A stretch of 64,000 nucleotides of DNA from Desulfonatronospira thiodismutans ASO3-1 (lineage in GTDB: Bacteria > Desulfobacterota > Desulfovibrionia > Desulfovibrionales > Desulfonatronovibrionaceae). This document shows positions 8,536 through 17,795 of this stretch, one piece after another. The notes under the pieces were generated by a model that was not told the origin of the DNA, did no database searches, and saw only the letters and a program-made list of their open reading frames with translations. The position numbers and the translations under genes were made by a program. The stretch covers positions 248,001 to 312,000 of the forward strand of contig NZ_ACJN02000002.1 in the NCBI RefSeq assembly GCF_000174435.1. The letters run 5' to 3'. Each line of letters begins with the position of its first letter. The first letter of the stretch is position 1.

Positions 8536-10569
8536 CTACAGTCTTGTCCTTTTAAATCTATTCATCAGATTTTTCCAGAAACCCTGGTCCCTTTTGCCGG
8601 CATTAATCCATTCCAGGTACTTGTCCCGTCCCTCAATGATTATAGTGTGGGCCTTACGCTTGGCCTTTACCCCCTGAGGCAGCAGCCGCATGAAACGCTC
8701 CACTTCATAGGTGTGCACTGTTTTGTCCGCATGGACAAAGATCTTATTGCCATGTTCTTCCTGGGTCAGGACCTTGGTCGCAAACAGTTCCTGCCACTCC
8801 ATCTTGTCAATATCATAGAGCTTATCCACCGGGACCTGCGGAAAGTAATCCGGAACAGACCTTTCAGCAAACCGGTAAAAATCGGCAAAGATTTTTCTGC
8901 TCAGGCTCAACTCATCCACCAGGAGATCTTCTTTGATATTATCTATGGGCTGATCCAGTTTTTCCAGGTAGCTGTGGGCAAAAAGCTTGAAGAAATCACA
9001 ATCCGTGTTCAATATCCGGTTCAGGGTTTCGCTGGCCTGGATATTTTTCTGATCGAACTTGACATCAAAATTGATCCTCTTGATCCTGGTATTGGCCCAT
9101 TCCGGGGGATTAAACCGGTTTGTGGTCATGATTATCTGGGGCACAGGATGTCCCGGGTTCCACCATACCTCCCAGTAATTCTTGAGCACTGTTTCAATGT
9201 TTGAGCCTGAGCCGATATTTACATCATCAAACATGAGCGGAAAAACCGTGCCGAACATCTTGGCGCTCATGATCCTGGTCTTGTTGAAATATTCCTGGGC
9301 AATGGGCTCCAGATGCCTGCCGGCCATCAATTTCAGGCAAAAGCGCAGGAAATTGGTCTTGCCGTTGAATGAGGGCCCGTACAGATACAGGTAGCTGGGA
9401 CCCCTGGAATACATGTCCACCTGTTTCTTCAGTTTCTTGAACTCATGAGCAAACGGAGCTGAGAGCACATACAAAAGCGCCTCGAACACATTGGCCTGAA
9501 TTCTTTTATGGTCTATGGATTCCCCAAAACCGTATGATTCCACATACTCCTCAATATATTCCAGACCCTGCCGGACTTCCTCCCTGCTGTGTACCGGCCT
9601 GGACAAGACACCCCGGTAGTCCCCCATGTGCAGGAAAACCTGCCGGCTGGATCTGTGCGTACCCATAAGGGGAACCCCGCAGCTTCTTTTGACGTAATCC
9701 GAAAAATCCCTGGCGCTTAACCTGAGCTCGGACTTGACAATACTTGGCTTCAAAGGCTGCAGTTTTTTCTCGATGCCTTCCTGGGTCTTTACATCTGAAG
9801 GGATTATCACTCTGATCTCCCCGCTGGCCGGCTGTTCCTCGTCCGGTTCCCCGGTATCCGGGTTTTCGGAGTGTTCATTATTATCAACAGTGCTCAATGC
9901 CTGCCGGGTCAGATCTGTAAATACACGTGAGGTTTCAGATTCCGCCAGGTCCTTTACTTCCCCCACATCCTGGGAAAGCCAGGTCCTGATGACCTTTTCC
10001 TCATCTTCATCTCTGTTTTCCGCCAGTTTGATCAGATCATCCAGAAACAGCCTGGAATTTTTCAGGTGCTCCTTGTAGTCCTGGACAAACTTTTCCAATA
10101 GTGGATCTGGGCTCTTTAAATCCCAGTATACCACATAGTTGTGCTGTTTTGTGGCTTTGGCAGCCGGCTCGCTGAAATTGGCGCTGCCTACTATCACCCT
10201 GTACATGTCCTCGTTTTTCAGGATGTAAAACTTGGAGTGTATGGTCTTGCCCCTGGGAAAAAAGACTGTCAGCTTCTGCTCTTTTACCAGGTGCATAAGT
10301 TTTTGGATCAGGCTGATCTGCTTGTTCTCCAGGTCCTTCTTGTAATGTTTGACCGAGATGTTCTCCCCCACCAGAAGCTGCATGTACTCGAATTGGAATT
10401 TTTCAAATATGGACAGCATCAGGGTAGGTGAAGCCACATAGGAGACGGCCCTGATTTCCTTGTACCCGGAAATCAAGCCTTCAAAATCCTTGGGCTTTTG
10501 CAGATACAAAGTCTGCGGCTGGGCACCCTGTCGGGGCAACTGGCCGGGCCGGGCTTGTTTTTTGGTCAT
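8536..10569 (-). CDS. Phospholipase D-like nuclease fused to P-loop ATPase, putative defence protein
   Basis: Protein of 677 residues. The N-terminal domain (about 20-175) has one HKD half-site, H111-x-K113 with GSANFS at 128-133, as in PLD-family nucleases that dimerise to form a site. An acidic linker follows (205-255). The C-terminal domain has Walker A GPSFNGKT (398-405), Walker B LMFDD (445-449), a sensor MTTNRF (481-486) and arginines at 495-498, resembling SF3/AAA+ ATPases. I do not recognise the combination as a named system; Mokosh type II also joins PLD to an NTPase, but with an SF1 helicase. The ribosome binding site is weak. It stands alone beside DUF4143 genes. Confidence 0.72.
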   Translation of the reverse strand: MTKKQARPGQLPRQGAQPQTLYLQKPKDFEGLISGYKEIRAVSYVASPTLMLSIFEKFQFEYMQLLVGENISVKHYKKDLENKQISLIQKLMHLVKEQKLTVFFPRGKTIHSKFYILKNEDMYRVIVGSANFSEPAAKATKQHNYVVYWDLKSPDPLLEKFVQDYKEHLKNSRLFLDDLIKLAENRDEDEEKVIRTWLSQDVGEVKDLAESETSRVFTDLTRQALSTVDNNEHSENPDTGEPDEEQPASGEIRVIIPSDVKTQEGIEKKLQPLKPSIVKSELRLSARDFSDYVKRSCGVPLMGTHRSSRQVFLHMGDYRGVLSRPVHSREEVRQGLEYIEEYVESYGFGESIDHKRIQANVFEALLYVLSAPFAHEFKKLKKQVDMYSRGPSYLYLYGPSFNGKTNFLRFCLKLMAGRHLEPIAQEYFNKTRIMSAKMFGTVFPLMFDDVNIGSGSNIETVLKNYWEVWWNPGHPVPQIIMTTNRFNPPEWANTRIKRINFDVKFDQKNIQASETLNRILNTDCDFFKLFAHSYLEKLDQPIDNIKEDLLVDELSLSRKIFADFYRFAERSVPDYFPQVPVDKLYDIDKMEWQELFATKVLTQEEHGNKIFVHADKTVHTYEVERFMRLLPQGVKAKRKAHTIIIEGRDKYLEWINAGKRDQGFWKNLMNRFKRTRL

Positions 10570-10793
10570 GGCCTGAGATGGGTCTATGGGTTACACGTTG
10601 CTGGAGGATCGTATACAACCTCCCGGGAAAATTCAAACGACCAGGCTCGTCCAAGAGTGAAACCGGATCCTCTTCCAGGGTGTTTCACCGGGGTGACTCA
10701 AGGCCTGCTTCAGGCCGGACGTGAGGTTTTTTTCTTTACGAAAAAAGTACCCTTAAACCGGAAGAGCCTCGTGCAAAGTCAAAGCAGGATGTA
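10570..10793. other. Intergenic leader/3' region
   Basis: It contains a short GTGAAAC/GTTTCAC hairpin around 10650-10680. From about 10738 it contains the beginning of a segment duplicated near 15730. No gene. Confidence 0.4.
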
Positions 10794-12062
10794 TTAATGG
10801 ACGAAACCAGAACCACCCCAGAGGCAGGATATGGGTACTGCATACAGATCCTTTCCAAAAGGAACCACGGAATCGCCGTCATAAAGCACCACTCCAGCTG
10901 TGAAACTTTTCTCTGCTGCTCTCTGGAGCTTTTGCAAACCATTAAAGTCGGAAGACGTAACTGTAGAGCCCGCCTTAACCTCAATCCCTGCCAGTTTACC
11001 TCCGGACTCCAGAACCATATCTACTTCATTATTATCCTTATCGCGGAAATGGCTGAAAGAAATATCATCTTCCTGCCAGCCGGCTTGTCGGCGCAGTTCC
11101 TGAAGGATAAAAGTTTCCAGGAGCTGTCCAAACAAGGCGCGATCCTGCCATAGAGACCCGGCATCCACACCAAGCAGAGCACATGCCAGGCCGGGATCTC
11201 CCAAATGCAGCTTGGGCGTCTTTATCAGACGACTCAGGCGGTTGCTGTGCCAGGGTGGGAGTTCCTCCAGCAGAAAAATCCTGGACAAAAGGGTCAGATA
11301 CTCCCGAATTGTCGGCCGGCTTACCTGAAACGGAGATGCCATATCAGATACGTTTATCAGTCTCGCCGTCTGGCCGGCAGCCATCTCCAGCAGGCGCGGC
11401 ATAACGTCCAGCCTGCTGATGCGGGTCAGATCAAGCACATCCCGCTGCACAAGGGTGTCTATGTAGTCCCGGTACCAGGCTGTTCTTCTGCGGGCTGTTG
11501 TCCGGGATAACGCGGCAGGGTATCCACCGGCAGTAATATGTTCGGCCAAAACCCTGCCCTGACGTCTGCCAAATACACCAATCCTGAACCCCCTCCCAAA
11601 CAATGCATTCAGGAAAGCAGCCGGCTTACCGGCAATCTCAGCCCGGGAAAGCGGGTGCAGTCGCAGAATGGCCATGCGCCCGGCCAAGGAATCAGCCAGC
11701 CGGGGAACCATAAGTACATGTGCCGACCCGGTCAGAATGAACCGCCCAGGCTTTCGCCGCTCGTCCACCACCGCTTTCAAAGAGGTGAACAATTCCGGCA
11801 CCCGCTGCACTTCGTCCAGGATTACCTGCTCGGGCAGATCAGCGACATACCCTACCGGATCGAACTGCGCCGCAGAGCGTTGCACGTCATCGTCAAAGCT
11901 CAAATATGTGAACCCCCGCGCATCACCCACCAGTCTGGCCAATGTTGTTTTGCCGCATTGGCGCGGACCATGAATCAGAACAACCGGCGTATCAGTCAAA
12001 GACTCCAGAACACGCGGCATAATATATCGAGGGTAAAGATTATCGGGCCTCATGCTTGCCAT
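10794..12062 (-). CDS. DUF4143-family AAA ATPase
   Basis: Complete protein of 422 residues. The AAA_14 domain has Walker A GPRQCGKT (32-39), Walker B VILDEVQRVPELF (about 80-92) and the FILTGSA sensor. The C-terminal DUF4143 domain ends in the nuclease-like DKDNNEVDMVLE...AGIEVKAGST. The family is widespread in mobile regions, with unproven function. Its last ~275 bp are nearly repeated at 15736-16014, just before an IS66. It is a distinct subfamily from the frameshifted gene at 3303. Confidence 0.85.
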   Translation of the reverse strand: MASMRPDNLYPRYIMPRVLESLTDTPVVLIHGPRQCGKTTLARLVGDARGFTYLSFDDDVQRSAAQFDPVGYVADLPEQVILDEVQRVPELFTSLKAVVDERRKPGRFILTGSAHVLMVPRLADSLAGRMAILRLHPLSRAEIAGKPAAFLNALFGRGFRIGVFGRRQGRVLAEHITAGGYPAALSRTTARRRTAWYRDYIDTLVQRDVLDLTRISRLDVMPRLLEMAAGQTARLINVSDMASPFQVSRPTIREYLTLLSRIFLLEELPPWHSNRLSRLIKTPKLHLGDPGLACALLGVDAGSLWQDRALFGQLLETFILQELRRQAGWQEDDISFSHFRDKDNNEVDMVLESGGKLAGIEVKAGSTVTSSDFNGLQKLQRAAEKSFTAGVVLYDGDSVVPFGKDLYAVPISCLWGGSGFVH

Positions 12063-12409
12063 TTGTAAACGGACAATCGTGTAATTGCAAGCAAATTGGG
12101 CGTCTGATTGAAAGAAACAGGCCGTCTGATTGAAACCTGAAACTATAAGCCCAGATATTTTTCATCCCTGCATGTCCAGCTGACATGAAGATGAACACCG
12201 GCATTGAGGTGTGTCCTTTAACTCCATTATCTGTGCTTTAGTCTTCACGGTCTTTTCCGGTTGAAAAGATTGGCTGGAAATCATCTCGACCCAAAGATAA
12301 TCCCCTGAGCTTCTTTTTTCAAGGCTTGGTCAGGAATTTCAGCCGCCCAGACCCCCAGCAGGTCCAGGACAACCGTCTCTTGTCCCTGGGCGTGCTGATT
12401 CAAGAACGG
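12063..12409. other. Gene-free spacer with a 13-bp direct repeat
   Basis: CGTCTGATTGAAA occurs twice (12101-12113 and 12123-12135), 22 bases apart, just upstream of the DUF4143 gene. It could be an operator or nothing. No coding signature in the rest. Confidence 0.4.
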
Positions 12410-12748
12410 TCATTCTGAATTTATCACTTGCTCAAGCTTGCTGATCAAAGGAGGCAGGTTTACCTGAACCGTTCTCCAGATCACTTCATGGTCGATGTCA
12501 AAATAGACATGAACCAAACGGTTGCGCATGCCTATTATTTTTTTCCATGGGATGTCCGGATAATCCTCGCGAAGCTCCATGGAAATTTTTGATGCAGCCT
12601 CTCCGATAATTTCAATTGAACGGATCACTGCCCTGACTGTTTTACCGTCATGCAAAAAATCTTCAAATGACAAACCCTGAACATATAAGCAGGCTTCTTT
12701 TGCCTCCTCAATAATATGTTTCAGGCGAATCCTGTCTTCAGGCTGCAT
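12410..12748 (-). CDS. hepT: HepT-type toxin (DUF86 HEPN RNase)
   Basis: Protein of 112 residues. HEPN-fold RNase of MntA-HepT toxin-antitoxin systems, which cleaves RNA unless its tyrosine is AMPylated by MntA. The catalytic Rx4H motif is RNRLVH, followed by VYFDID. The start at 12748 is preferred (AGGGTGG before it) and overlaps the upstream mntA stop by 11 bases, so the two are translationally coupled. Confidence 0.85.
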   Translation of the reverse strand: MQPEDRIRLKHIIEEAKEACLYVQGLSFEDFLHDGKTVRAVIRSIEIIGEAASKISMELREDYPDIPWKKIIGMRNRLVHVYFDIDHEVIWRTVQVNLPPLISKLEQVINSE

Positions 12749-13040
12749 ATTCCACCCTGGCCTTCTGCATGACATCTTCACGGAAATAACGGCTGAGTTC
12801 TGCAGGGGTCCTGAGATCCACCTTCAGTCCGGTCATCTCTGAAAGTTCCATTTCCATACCGGCCAGGTCCAGGAGGCCTGGTACATGCTCCTTGTGAAAT
12901 TCCACCAGGATATCTATATCGCTGCCGGGCTTCAGCTCACCATGCAGTGCTGAGCCGAAAACAGACATTTTCCTGATGTGGTGCCTGTGACAGAAATCCT
13001 TTATCTGGGAGGCAGAAACATGATTTTTCAGTTCAAACAT
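12738..13040 (-). CDS. mntA: MntA-type nucleotidyltransferase antitoxin
   Basis: Protein of 100 residues. Minimal nucleotidyltransferase that neutralises HepT by oligo-AMPylation in this family. The active-site pattern GSALHGELKPGSDIDILVEF carries the GS...DxD triad, and a further acidic residue is in LKVDLRTP. It overlaps hepT in the typical antitoxin-first order. Confidence 0.87.
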   Translation of the reverse strand: MFELKNHVSASQIKDFCHRHHIRKMSVFGSALHGELKPGSDIDILVEFHKEHVPGLLDLAGMEMELSEMTGLKVDLRTPAELSRYFREDVMQKARVEYAA

Positions 13041-13300
13041 ATGCTCACCTCTGTGATTGCCTTGCTAAAGCGGGCTATGCCCGCAACCCATTTTTCCTCA
13101 CGCAAAGTCGCCCAGTTAAATCCTCTTCGAGGTGCTTACGCATTTAATCAGGCCAAGGCGTGACAAGCAAAGATCGCAAAGGAAGAAATTTATTTTTGCC
13201 CGGTGCATGGCAACATTCAACCGGGACTGCTCTTCGGTATAGGATAGCGGGCACGGCATAAACTCCCCTCCTTAGCCTCTGATTTTATAGCACATCCGGC
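13041..13300. other. Gene-free spacer
   Basis: No coding signature. It carries the upstream region of mntA and, at its end, the beginning of a duplicated restriction-gene fragment (from about 13276). Confidence 0.4.
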
Positions 13301-13432
13301 CTACACCTGCAAAACATCCAGCACTTCCCCGGGGAGCCTGGACACCGCCCAGGACCACTCTCCAAAGCCGCCGTGTTCATAATGCTCTTTTAAAATCCTC
13401 TTACAGTCATCAAGTACTTGATCAATATCCAT
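13301..13432 (-). pseudogene. Chimeric micro-ORF: nucleotidyltransferase start joined to a Res/helicase tail
   Basis: Forty-three codons. Residues 1-18 (MDIDQVLDDCKRILKEHY) look like the start of a nucleotidyltransferase. Residues 19-43 (GGFGEWSWAVSR.PGEVLDVLQ) match the C-terminus of a restriction helicase also present as a fragment at 15528. GGTGAG lies before the ATG, so it could be translated, but it most likely marks a deletion joint. Confidence 0.45.
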
Positions 13433-13497
13433 ATCTCACCCTGCCACGCGTCTTAGCGTGGTCAGCGTGATAAAACTGACTTTTTGCTGACGTATCT

Positions 13498-13716
13498 TTA
13501 CTGGCCTGAAACCTGAAAGACCTCTGCCCCTTGTTGAGGCAGCTGAACAAAGACAAAAAAGGACTCAGGGTAGAGATAGTCATCACCTGATTCGTCAATA
13601 ACCCTCAAGTAACCATCAAGACTTGCTGATTCGTCAGGGATGACCTGATACACCTTGCGCTTTTCCAAATCATCACAATCCTTGTTCTCAATACATAGCA
13701 CAAATTGATTTTGCAT
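13498..13716 (-). CDS. Conserved small protein of unknown function
   Basis: Protein of 72 residues from MQNQFVLCIENKDC, a more natural start than the frame's first codon at 13755. The features KVYQVIPDE...GYLRVIDESGDDYLYPE...F recur in small hypothetical proteins near toxin-antitoxin and transposon genes. No catalytic motif. Confidence 0.6.
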   Translation of the reverse strand: MQNQFVLCIENKDCDDLEKRKVYQVIPDESASLDGYLRVIDESGDDYLYPESFFVFVQLPQQGAEVFQVSGQ

Positions 13717-13729
13717 AACTCCATATATT

Positions 13730-14554
13730 TCAGCGATTAGCAAACCAGACAGCATAATCTTTTACTGGTTGATAGTTTGAAGATGTTCGGTCAATGACTT
13801 CCAGGTCACATAATGGAACTGCGTATTTTCGTCTCCCGGCACGGATCGAAACTATAATCCCGTATAGATTGTCCCAGCCTTCAAAGCCATGAACTTTTAC
13901 CTTGTCAACCTGCTGCAACAGTCCTTTTTCCTGAAATTCCGATACTACTGCTTCAAACGGCAGCTTTAAAACTTCTTCTAGATGTCTTTCCCAGGCATCA
14001 AACGCATGTATCTGTTTAGCGCTTTTAAGGAAAGCAGGGGACAGGCACTCCAGGACCCACTTGAGCATCATTTTGTGCTTAAAACATCTCATTTTTTGGG
14101 ACAAGTGGGTCCCGGAAGAGCCAGTCCCCATGCCACATGCAAAGCGCTAAACAGATACAAACGCATCAATATCATCCCCGCTTTTTGCTTTTTCCAGAAC
14201 ATTCAGGATGCGTTTTCCCTCTTCTCCCAAACCAGCCCAAGAATATTTATTGTTAAGATGAGATGATATGTTTTCACGATCTTCATTATTGTCTCTTGGA
14301 TCAGCCGGATCTATATCCTCTTGATATAGATACATCCTTTCCCAATCCCAGTTCATTGCTTCACATTGTTCAATAACTTCACTTGGCATATGTTTAAGTG
14401 TGTGGCTGTCCCATTCTATCAAAAACGTTTTTTGATTCTTATCAATCTCTACAATCCTGCCTTGCCAGCCTCCAATATCAATCTCCAGGTCAGGATCTTT
14501 GGTACCGGATTTAACTACAACAGAATCTCCTGCTTTCATGATAGATTTTCTCAT
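13730..14554 (-). pseudogene. Conserved hypothetical gene split by a MITE
   Basis: The upstream part (14167-14554) encodes KAGDSVVVK...DIGGWQGRIVEID...IEWDS.TLKHMP...MYLY and ends SWLGEEGKRIL-like. The downstream part (13730-13999) encodes AFDAWERHLEEVLKLPFEA through KYAVPLCDLEV to VKDYAVWFANR. Together they are one protein of roughly 220 residues, a family often labelled calcium-binding without proof. A 151-bp MITE sits between them and supplies a stop to the first half and a false start to the second. Confidence 0.82.
14008..14158. mobile_element. MITE with 18-bp terminal inverted repeats and 8-bp target duplication
   Basis: The terminal repeats GTATCTGTTTAGCGCTTT (14008-14025) and its exact complement (14141-14158) enclose about 115 bp without a gene. 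AAACGCAT is present on both sides (14000-14007 and 14159-14166), the target-site duplication. It interrupts a conserved gene. An eroded relative is at 4890-5022. The mobilising transposase is not identified; 8-bp duplications are usual for IS66, among others. Confidence 0.92.
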
Positions 14555-14633
14555 AATTTTTTGAGCAACTTTAATTTTGTTTTCCTTTTTGCCTCTCCGG
14601 TGGATAATTCCATGTGTGTTTTCCGTTTCCTAC

Positions 14634-14734
14634 CAGTGCACCCCGATAATAGGCCGGTAGTTCTGCTGAATCTGCTTCTCCCGCAGGGCCAGGCGGGCCA
14701 CAAAGGGTATATCGAATCTGGTTTCAATGCTCAT
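14634..14734 (-). pseudogene. N-terminal remnant of a DNA methyltransferase
   Basis: Starting at ATG 14734, the frame reads SIETRFDIPFVARLALREKQ, then IQQNYRPIIGVH, the opening of large DNA methylases (normally followed by KWFARRPG), and stops after two more codons. Only this tip survives. Confidence 0.55.
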
Positions 14735-14821
14735 GTGCAGGGGCCTGAACAAAGCCAGTTGTCAAGTTGGGTCGGACAGGACGCATGGATTAAAGGTCCA
14801 AGCCTTAACACATCGCCTTTA

Positions 14822-15205
14822 TTATTTATTTCCGGGGTGATTTGTCTTTGCCTTCTTCTGATGCCTGTCTTTTTTGTCTGCTTCCATATACAAAAACCCC
14901 ATTTTTTCTTCTTGGGTCCTCCTGTGAAAAGCCTGGTCCTCGGCCATCTTGATGATCCTGTCCGCAGCTCCGGGGAGAATTTCTTCGTATGCCTGAAGCT
15001 GCTCCGCCGGGGGTAATGGGCCTGAGTACTGTATAGCCGAAAAAACCGCCTTACGTTTAGCTGGAGTCATTTTTTCAATATCACGCAGGACTTGGTCGGT
15101 ATCGGCTTCTTCTTGGGCATGTGCGTTCCTGATCGGATCGTCTTTCTGGGAAGAACTGGATGGAGAGTTGTCCTTCTTATTTTGCGATTTAGACTCTTCA
15201 GACAT
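14822..15205 (-). CDS. DUF2335-like protein, C-terminally truncated
   Basis: Protein of 127 residues. The core SGPLPPAEQLQAYEEILPGA, then ADRIIKMAEDQAFHR, is the DUF2335 signature. Intact members continue into two transmembrane helices, which are missing here. The reading ends in a basic tail shortly after the core. The N-terminus is low-complexity and acidic. The next gene upstream is its usual small neighbour. Confidence 0.62.
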   Translation of the reverse strand: MSEESKSQNKKDNSPSSSSQKDDPIRNAHAQEEADTDQVLRDIEKMTPAKRKAVFSAIQYSGPLPPAEQLQAYEEILPGAADRIIKMAEDQAFHRRTQEEKMGFLYMEADKKDRHQKKAKTNHPGNK

Positions 15206-15207
15206 GG

Positions 15208-15423
15208 CTAAGCTTGCTTCCGGTGCGTATCAGCTTCTCTGGACAGGGCTTCCTTTAGATCATTGCCAACCTGATCCCAATCAGAACGTACAGCATCATG
15301 GTCAAGTGTATCGGAATCCGTCCTCAGGAACTTATTGCAAACATCCAGGTCATAACTGCCGGCAAAGTCAAAAATCCGGCCAGCTCCAATGGCTACCCGT
15401 TTCAACCTGTCTTGTCTTAACAT
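15208..15423 (-). CDS. Small conserved protein associated with DUF2335
   Basis: Protein of 71 residues from MLRQDRLKRVAIGAGRIFDF. The pattern basic-start, GAG..FDFAGS, D...SDW..VGNDLKEAL recurs in short hypothetical proteins encoded beside DUF2335 genes. It lies two bases before the DUF2335 gene, so likely the same transcript. No known function. Confidence 0.55.
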   Translation of the reverse strand: MLRQDRLKRVAIGAGRIFDFAGSYDLDVCNKFLRTDSDTLDHDAVRSDWDQVGNDLKEALSREADTHRKQA

Positions 15424-15527
15424 ATCTCTACCTCGCTTTATTTTTTCCATTGGCATATTGATGCTTAATTAATCCATCAAGCACCATTTGTAAACATTGT
15501 CCTCATAAATGCGCTTTCGGCACTCTC

Positions 15528-15735
15528 TTCTGATTTTATAGCACATCCGGCCTACGCCTGCAAAACATCCCTCACTTCCCCGGGGTCCCTGGACACCGCC
15601 CAGGACCACTCTCCGAAGCCGCCTTGTCCATTCACTCCCCGGACCCACTCGTCCAGGAACCTGCGCTTGGTCTGGTCCTTTTCCGTATCCCGGCCCTTGG
15701 TCTCCAGGATCAGGAAGCGTTCGTCATCACAGAAA
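15528..15735 (-). pseudogene. C-terminal fragment of a restriction helicase (Res-type)
   Basis: The minus-strand reading FLILETKGRDTEKDQTKRRF, then LDEWVR and GGFGEWSWAVSRDPGEV.DVLQA, is the tail of type III-like or SNF2-type restriction helicases. The last ~100 bp are duplicated at 13276-13378. It is directly followed by a DUF4143 fragment. Confidence 0.55.
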
Positions 15736-16014
15736 AGTACCCCTAAACCGAAAGAACCTCATTCAAAGTCAAAGCAGGATGTATCAATGGACGAAACCAG
15801 AACCACCCCAGAGACAGGATATGGGTACGGCATACAGATCCTTTCCAAAAGGAACCACGGAATCGCCGTCATAAAGCACCACTCCAGCTGTGAAACGTTT
15901 CTCTGCTGCTCTCTGGAGCTTTTGCAAACCATTAAAGTCGGAAGACTTAACTGTGGAGCCCGCCTTGACCTCAATCCCTGCCAGTTTACCTCCGGACTCC
16001 AGAACCATGTCTAC
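15736..16014 (-). pseudogene. C-terminal fragment of a DUF4143 ATPase (duplicate of 10741-11018)
   Basis: It encodes VDMVLESGGKLAGIEVKAGS, then TV.SSDFNGLQKLQRAAEK and the same end as the gene at 10794, with only a few substitutions. Homology stops at 16014, where the IS66 terminal repeat begins, so the rest was removed with or by the insertion. Confidence 0.85.
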
Positions 16015-16202
16015 TGTGTACTTTCGGCAGACGTGCGTAAGCAGAAAAAATTTCACGGCAGCTGGCGTAGGCTTTGCTTGGAGGGCCAGTTCAGGGGCTG
16101 GTCAATTTTCGGTTATCACAGCACAAGTTGAGACACCTCCTCCATGACTCAAGGTCCAGGAGGAGGGTCTGCTGATATTGCGCTGGCTTGGCGTGGAGGA
16201 GA

Positions 16203-17795
16203 TTATTCGTTGGGGAGGTTTTCTCGATAGTTCCAGGGCATCCATTTTTGTGGAGCCGCGAGGGCCTCTTCTATGTTTTTCTGAAGCTGGGTCAGGTAGT
16301 CAAAGGAGTTCACTTTGTTAAGCTGACAGGTATGAATGAAGCTCATGAACAGATCGCCGATCCTGGCCCCGCGCAGGGTGCGGTAAAATAAAGAATTCTT
16401 CCGGTGCTGGATGGCTTTTTTCAGGGCACGTTCGCAGATATTGTTGTCCAGGGGAGCACCTGGTTCTCTCAAAAAAAGAGTCAGAGGATCCCAGTGTTTT
16501 TGCATGTAAGCCAGGGCTTTGCCCAATCCTGAATTGGGCTCTACTTTTTTCTCCTCCAGCTGGGCCCAGGCCCAGGACTTGAGTTCGCTCATAACCGGTG
16601 CGCTTTCCTGTTGATGCCATACAAGCCGTTCTTGAGCAGACATCTCCTGCTTTTTGGCCATGTCATCATTTTTATAGACAATAGCCAGCTGTTCAATGAC
16701 ATACCGGCACTCATCAGGGAAATTGTCCAGGATATCGACAAAGTTGCGTCTGCCATGGGTCAGGCAATTGGCTAAAATGATCTGTAAGCCCTTGGGAATG
16801 TTTCGGGCCAGGGCATCACACATGTGTATTGGCGGGGGCAGGTTGTGGTCTCTTTTTTTGAGAATCTCCTCCAGATTCTCCCCCGCATGCTGTCTGCCGG
16901 TGGCAAAGAGAGCAATATGGCGTCCCTGAAGTACAGAGACAATCCCGGTGGTGAACATGCCTTTTCTTTTCGGCCCGGCTTCCTTGTTCTCCTTGATAAG
17001 CTGCTGGATTTTCATGTTGGTGTCGTCGTTATGCACGACCTCACCTTGAGCCGCTTGGCGGATGAGTTCATCATACACAGGAAGAAGCTGTGTTCCAGTT
17101 TGTTCGACCAGATCCCATTGTGTTGCGGCCGGCAGGGGTATGCCCAGAGATTCCTGGAGCTTTTCCAAGCGATGAAAAGGAAACCCGCTCCCGTACTTCA
17201 AGATGGCGATCATGCTCCGGGCAGGTTCGTCGTATTTTTTTTCTCCAATGTCTTCTGGAGGATCTGCGGTGAACACCTCGAGACAGCAGTTACAGCGAAG
17301 GCTCTTAAGCTCATGGATCTTGGCTGTAAGTGGAGCTGTGGCTGTAATCCGAATGCGGAACTTCGGTTTTATGGGATAGACTTTTCCTTGACCGCACAAG
17401 GGGCAGATATCGCCCGGCTTCAGGGTTTGGTGAGGGTATATGCAATTTGCAGCCCCGGTATAGTCGTCTTTTCCGTTTCGGCCGTGTCCCTTGGGTGGTT
17501 TTTCATCAGGAGGCTTTTGCAAAGGATCTTGACTACCCTTCTGGTCCTTGTTTTGCTGGTCATCCTCCTGGAACAGTTTCTTTTTTGTCTCTGAAGAAGC
17601 GCCAAAGATCGTGCGCAGGAGACGCTTGATGGAGGCAGCTTTATCGTCCACAGCCTGATGCAAAAGCTGGATGGCTTGGACCAAGGCTTTGATGATATCC
17701 AGATCTGTCTCTTCCAGCTCGTTTTTTGATGCGCGCTGTAAAAGGGCGTCGATCTGCTCTTGGTCCAGATCGATGGATTGGACTTTCTTTTTCAC
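16203..17795 (-). CDS. tnpC: IS66 transposase TnpC (DDE)
   Basis: Protein of 530 residues. An N-terminal leucine-zipper-like segment, a zinc-binding stretch CIYPHQTLKPGDICPLCGQG and the central transposase domain (VVHNDDTNMKI as the first Asp region; HGRRNF; NNICERALKKAIQHRKNSLF near the end as the Glu region). Its start overlaps the stop of the DUF4338 gene by four bases (ATGA), so the two are coupled. Confidence 0.9.
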   Translation of the reverse strand: MKKKVQSIDLDQEQIDALLQRASKNELEETDLDIIKALVQAIQLLHQAVDDKAASIKRLLRTIFGASSETKKKLFQEDDQQNKDQKGSQDPLQKPPDEKPPKGHGRNGKDDYTGAANCIYPHQTLKPGDICPLCGQGKVYPIKPKFRIRITATAPLTAKIHELKSLRCNCCLEVFTADPPEDIGEKKYDEPARSMIAILKYGSGFPFHRLEKLQESLGIPLPAATQWDLVEQTGTQLLPVYDELIRQAAQGEVVHNDDTNMKIQQLIKENKEAGPKRKGMFTTGIVSVLQGRHIALFATGRQHAGENLEEILKKRDHNLPPPIHMCDALARNIPKGLQIILANCLTHGRRNFVDILDNFPDECRYVIEQLAIVYKNDDMAKKQEMSAQERLVWHQQESAPVMSELKSWAWAQLEEKKVEPNSGLGKALAYMQKHWDPLTLFLREPGAPLDNNICERALKKAIQHRKNSLFYRTLRGARIGDLFMSFIHTCQLNKVNSFDYLTQLQKNIEEALAAPQKWMPWNYRENLPNE

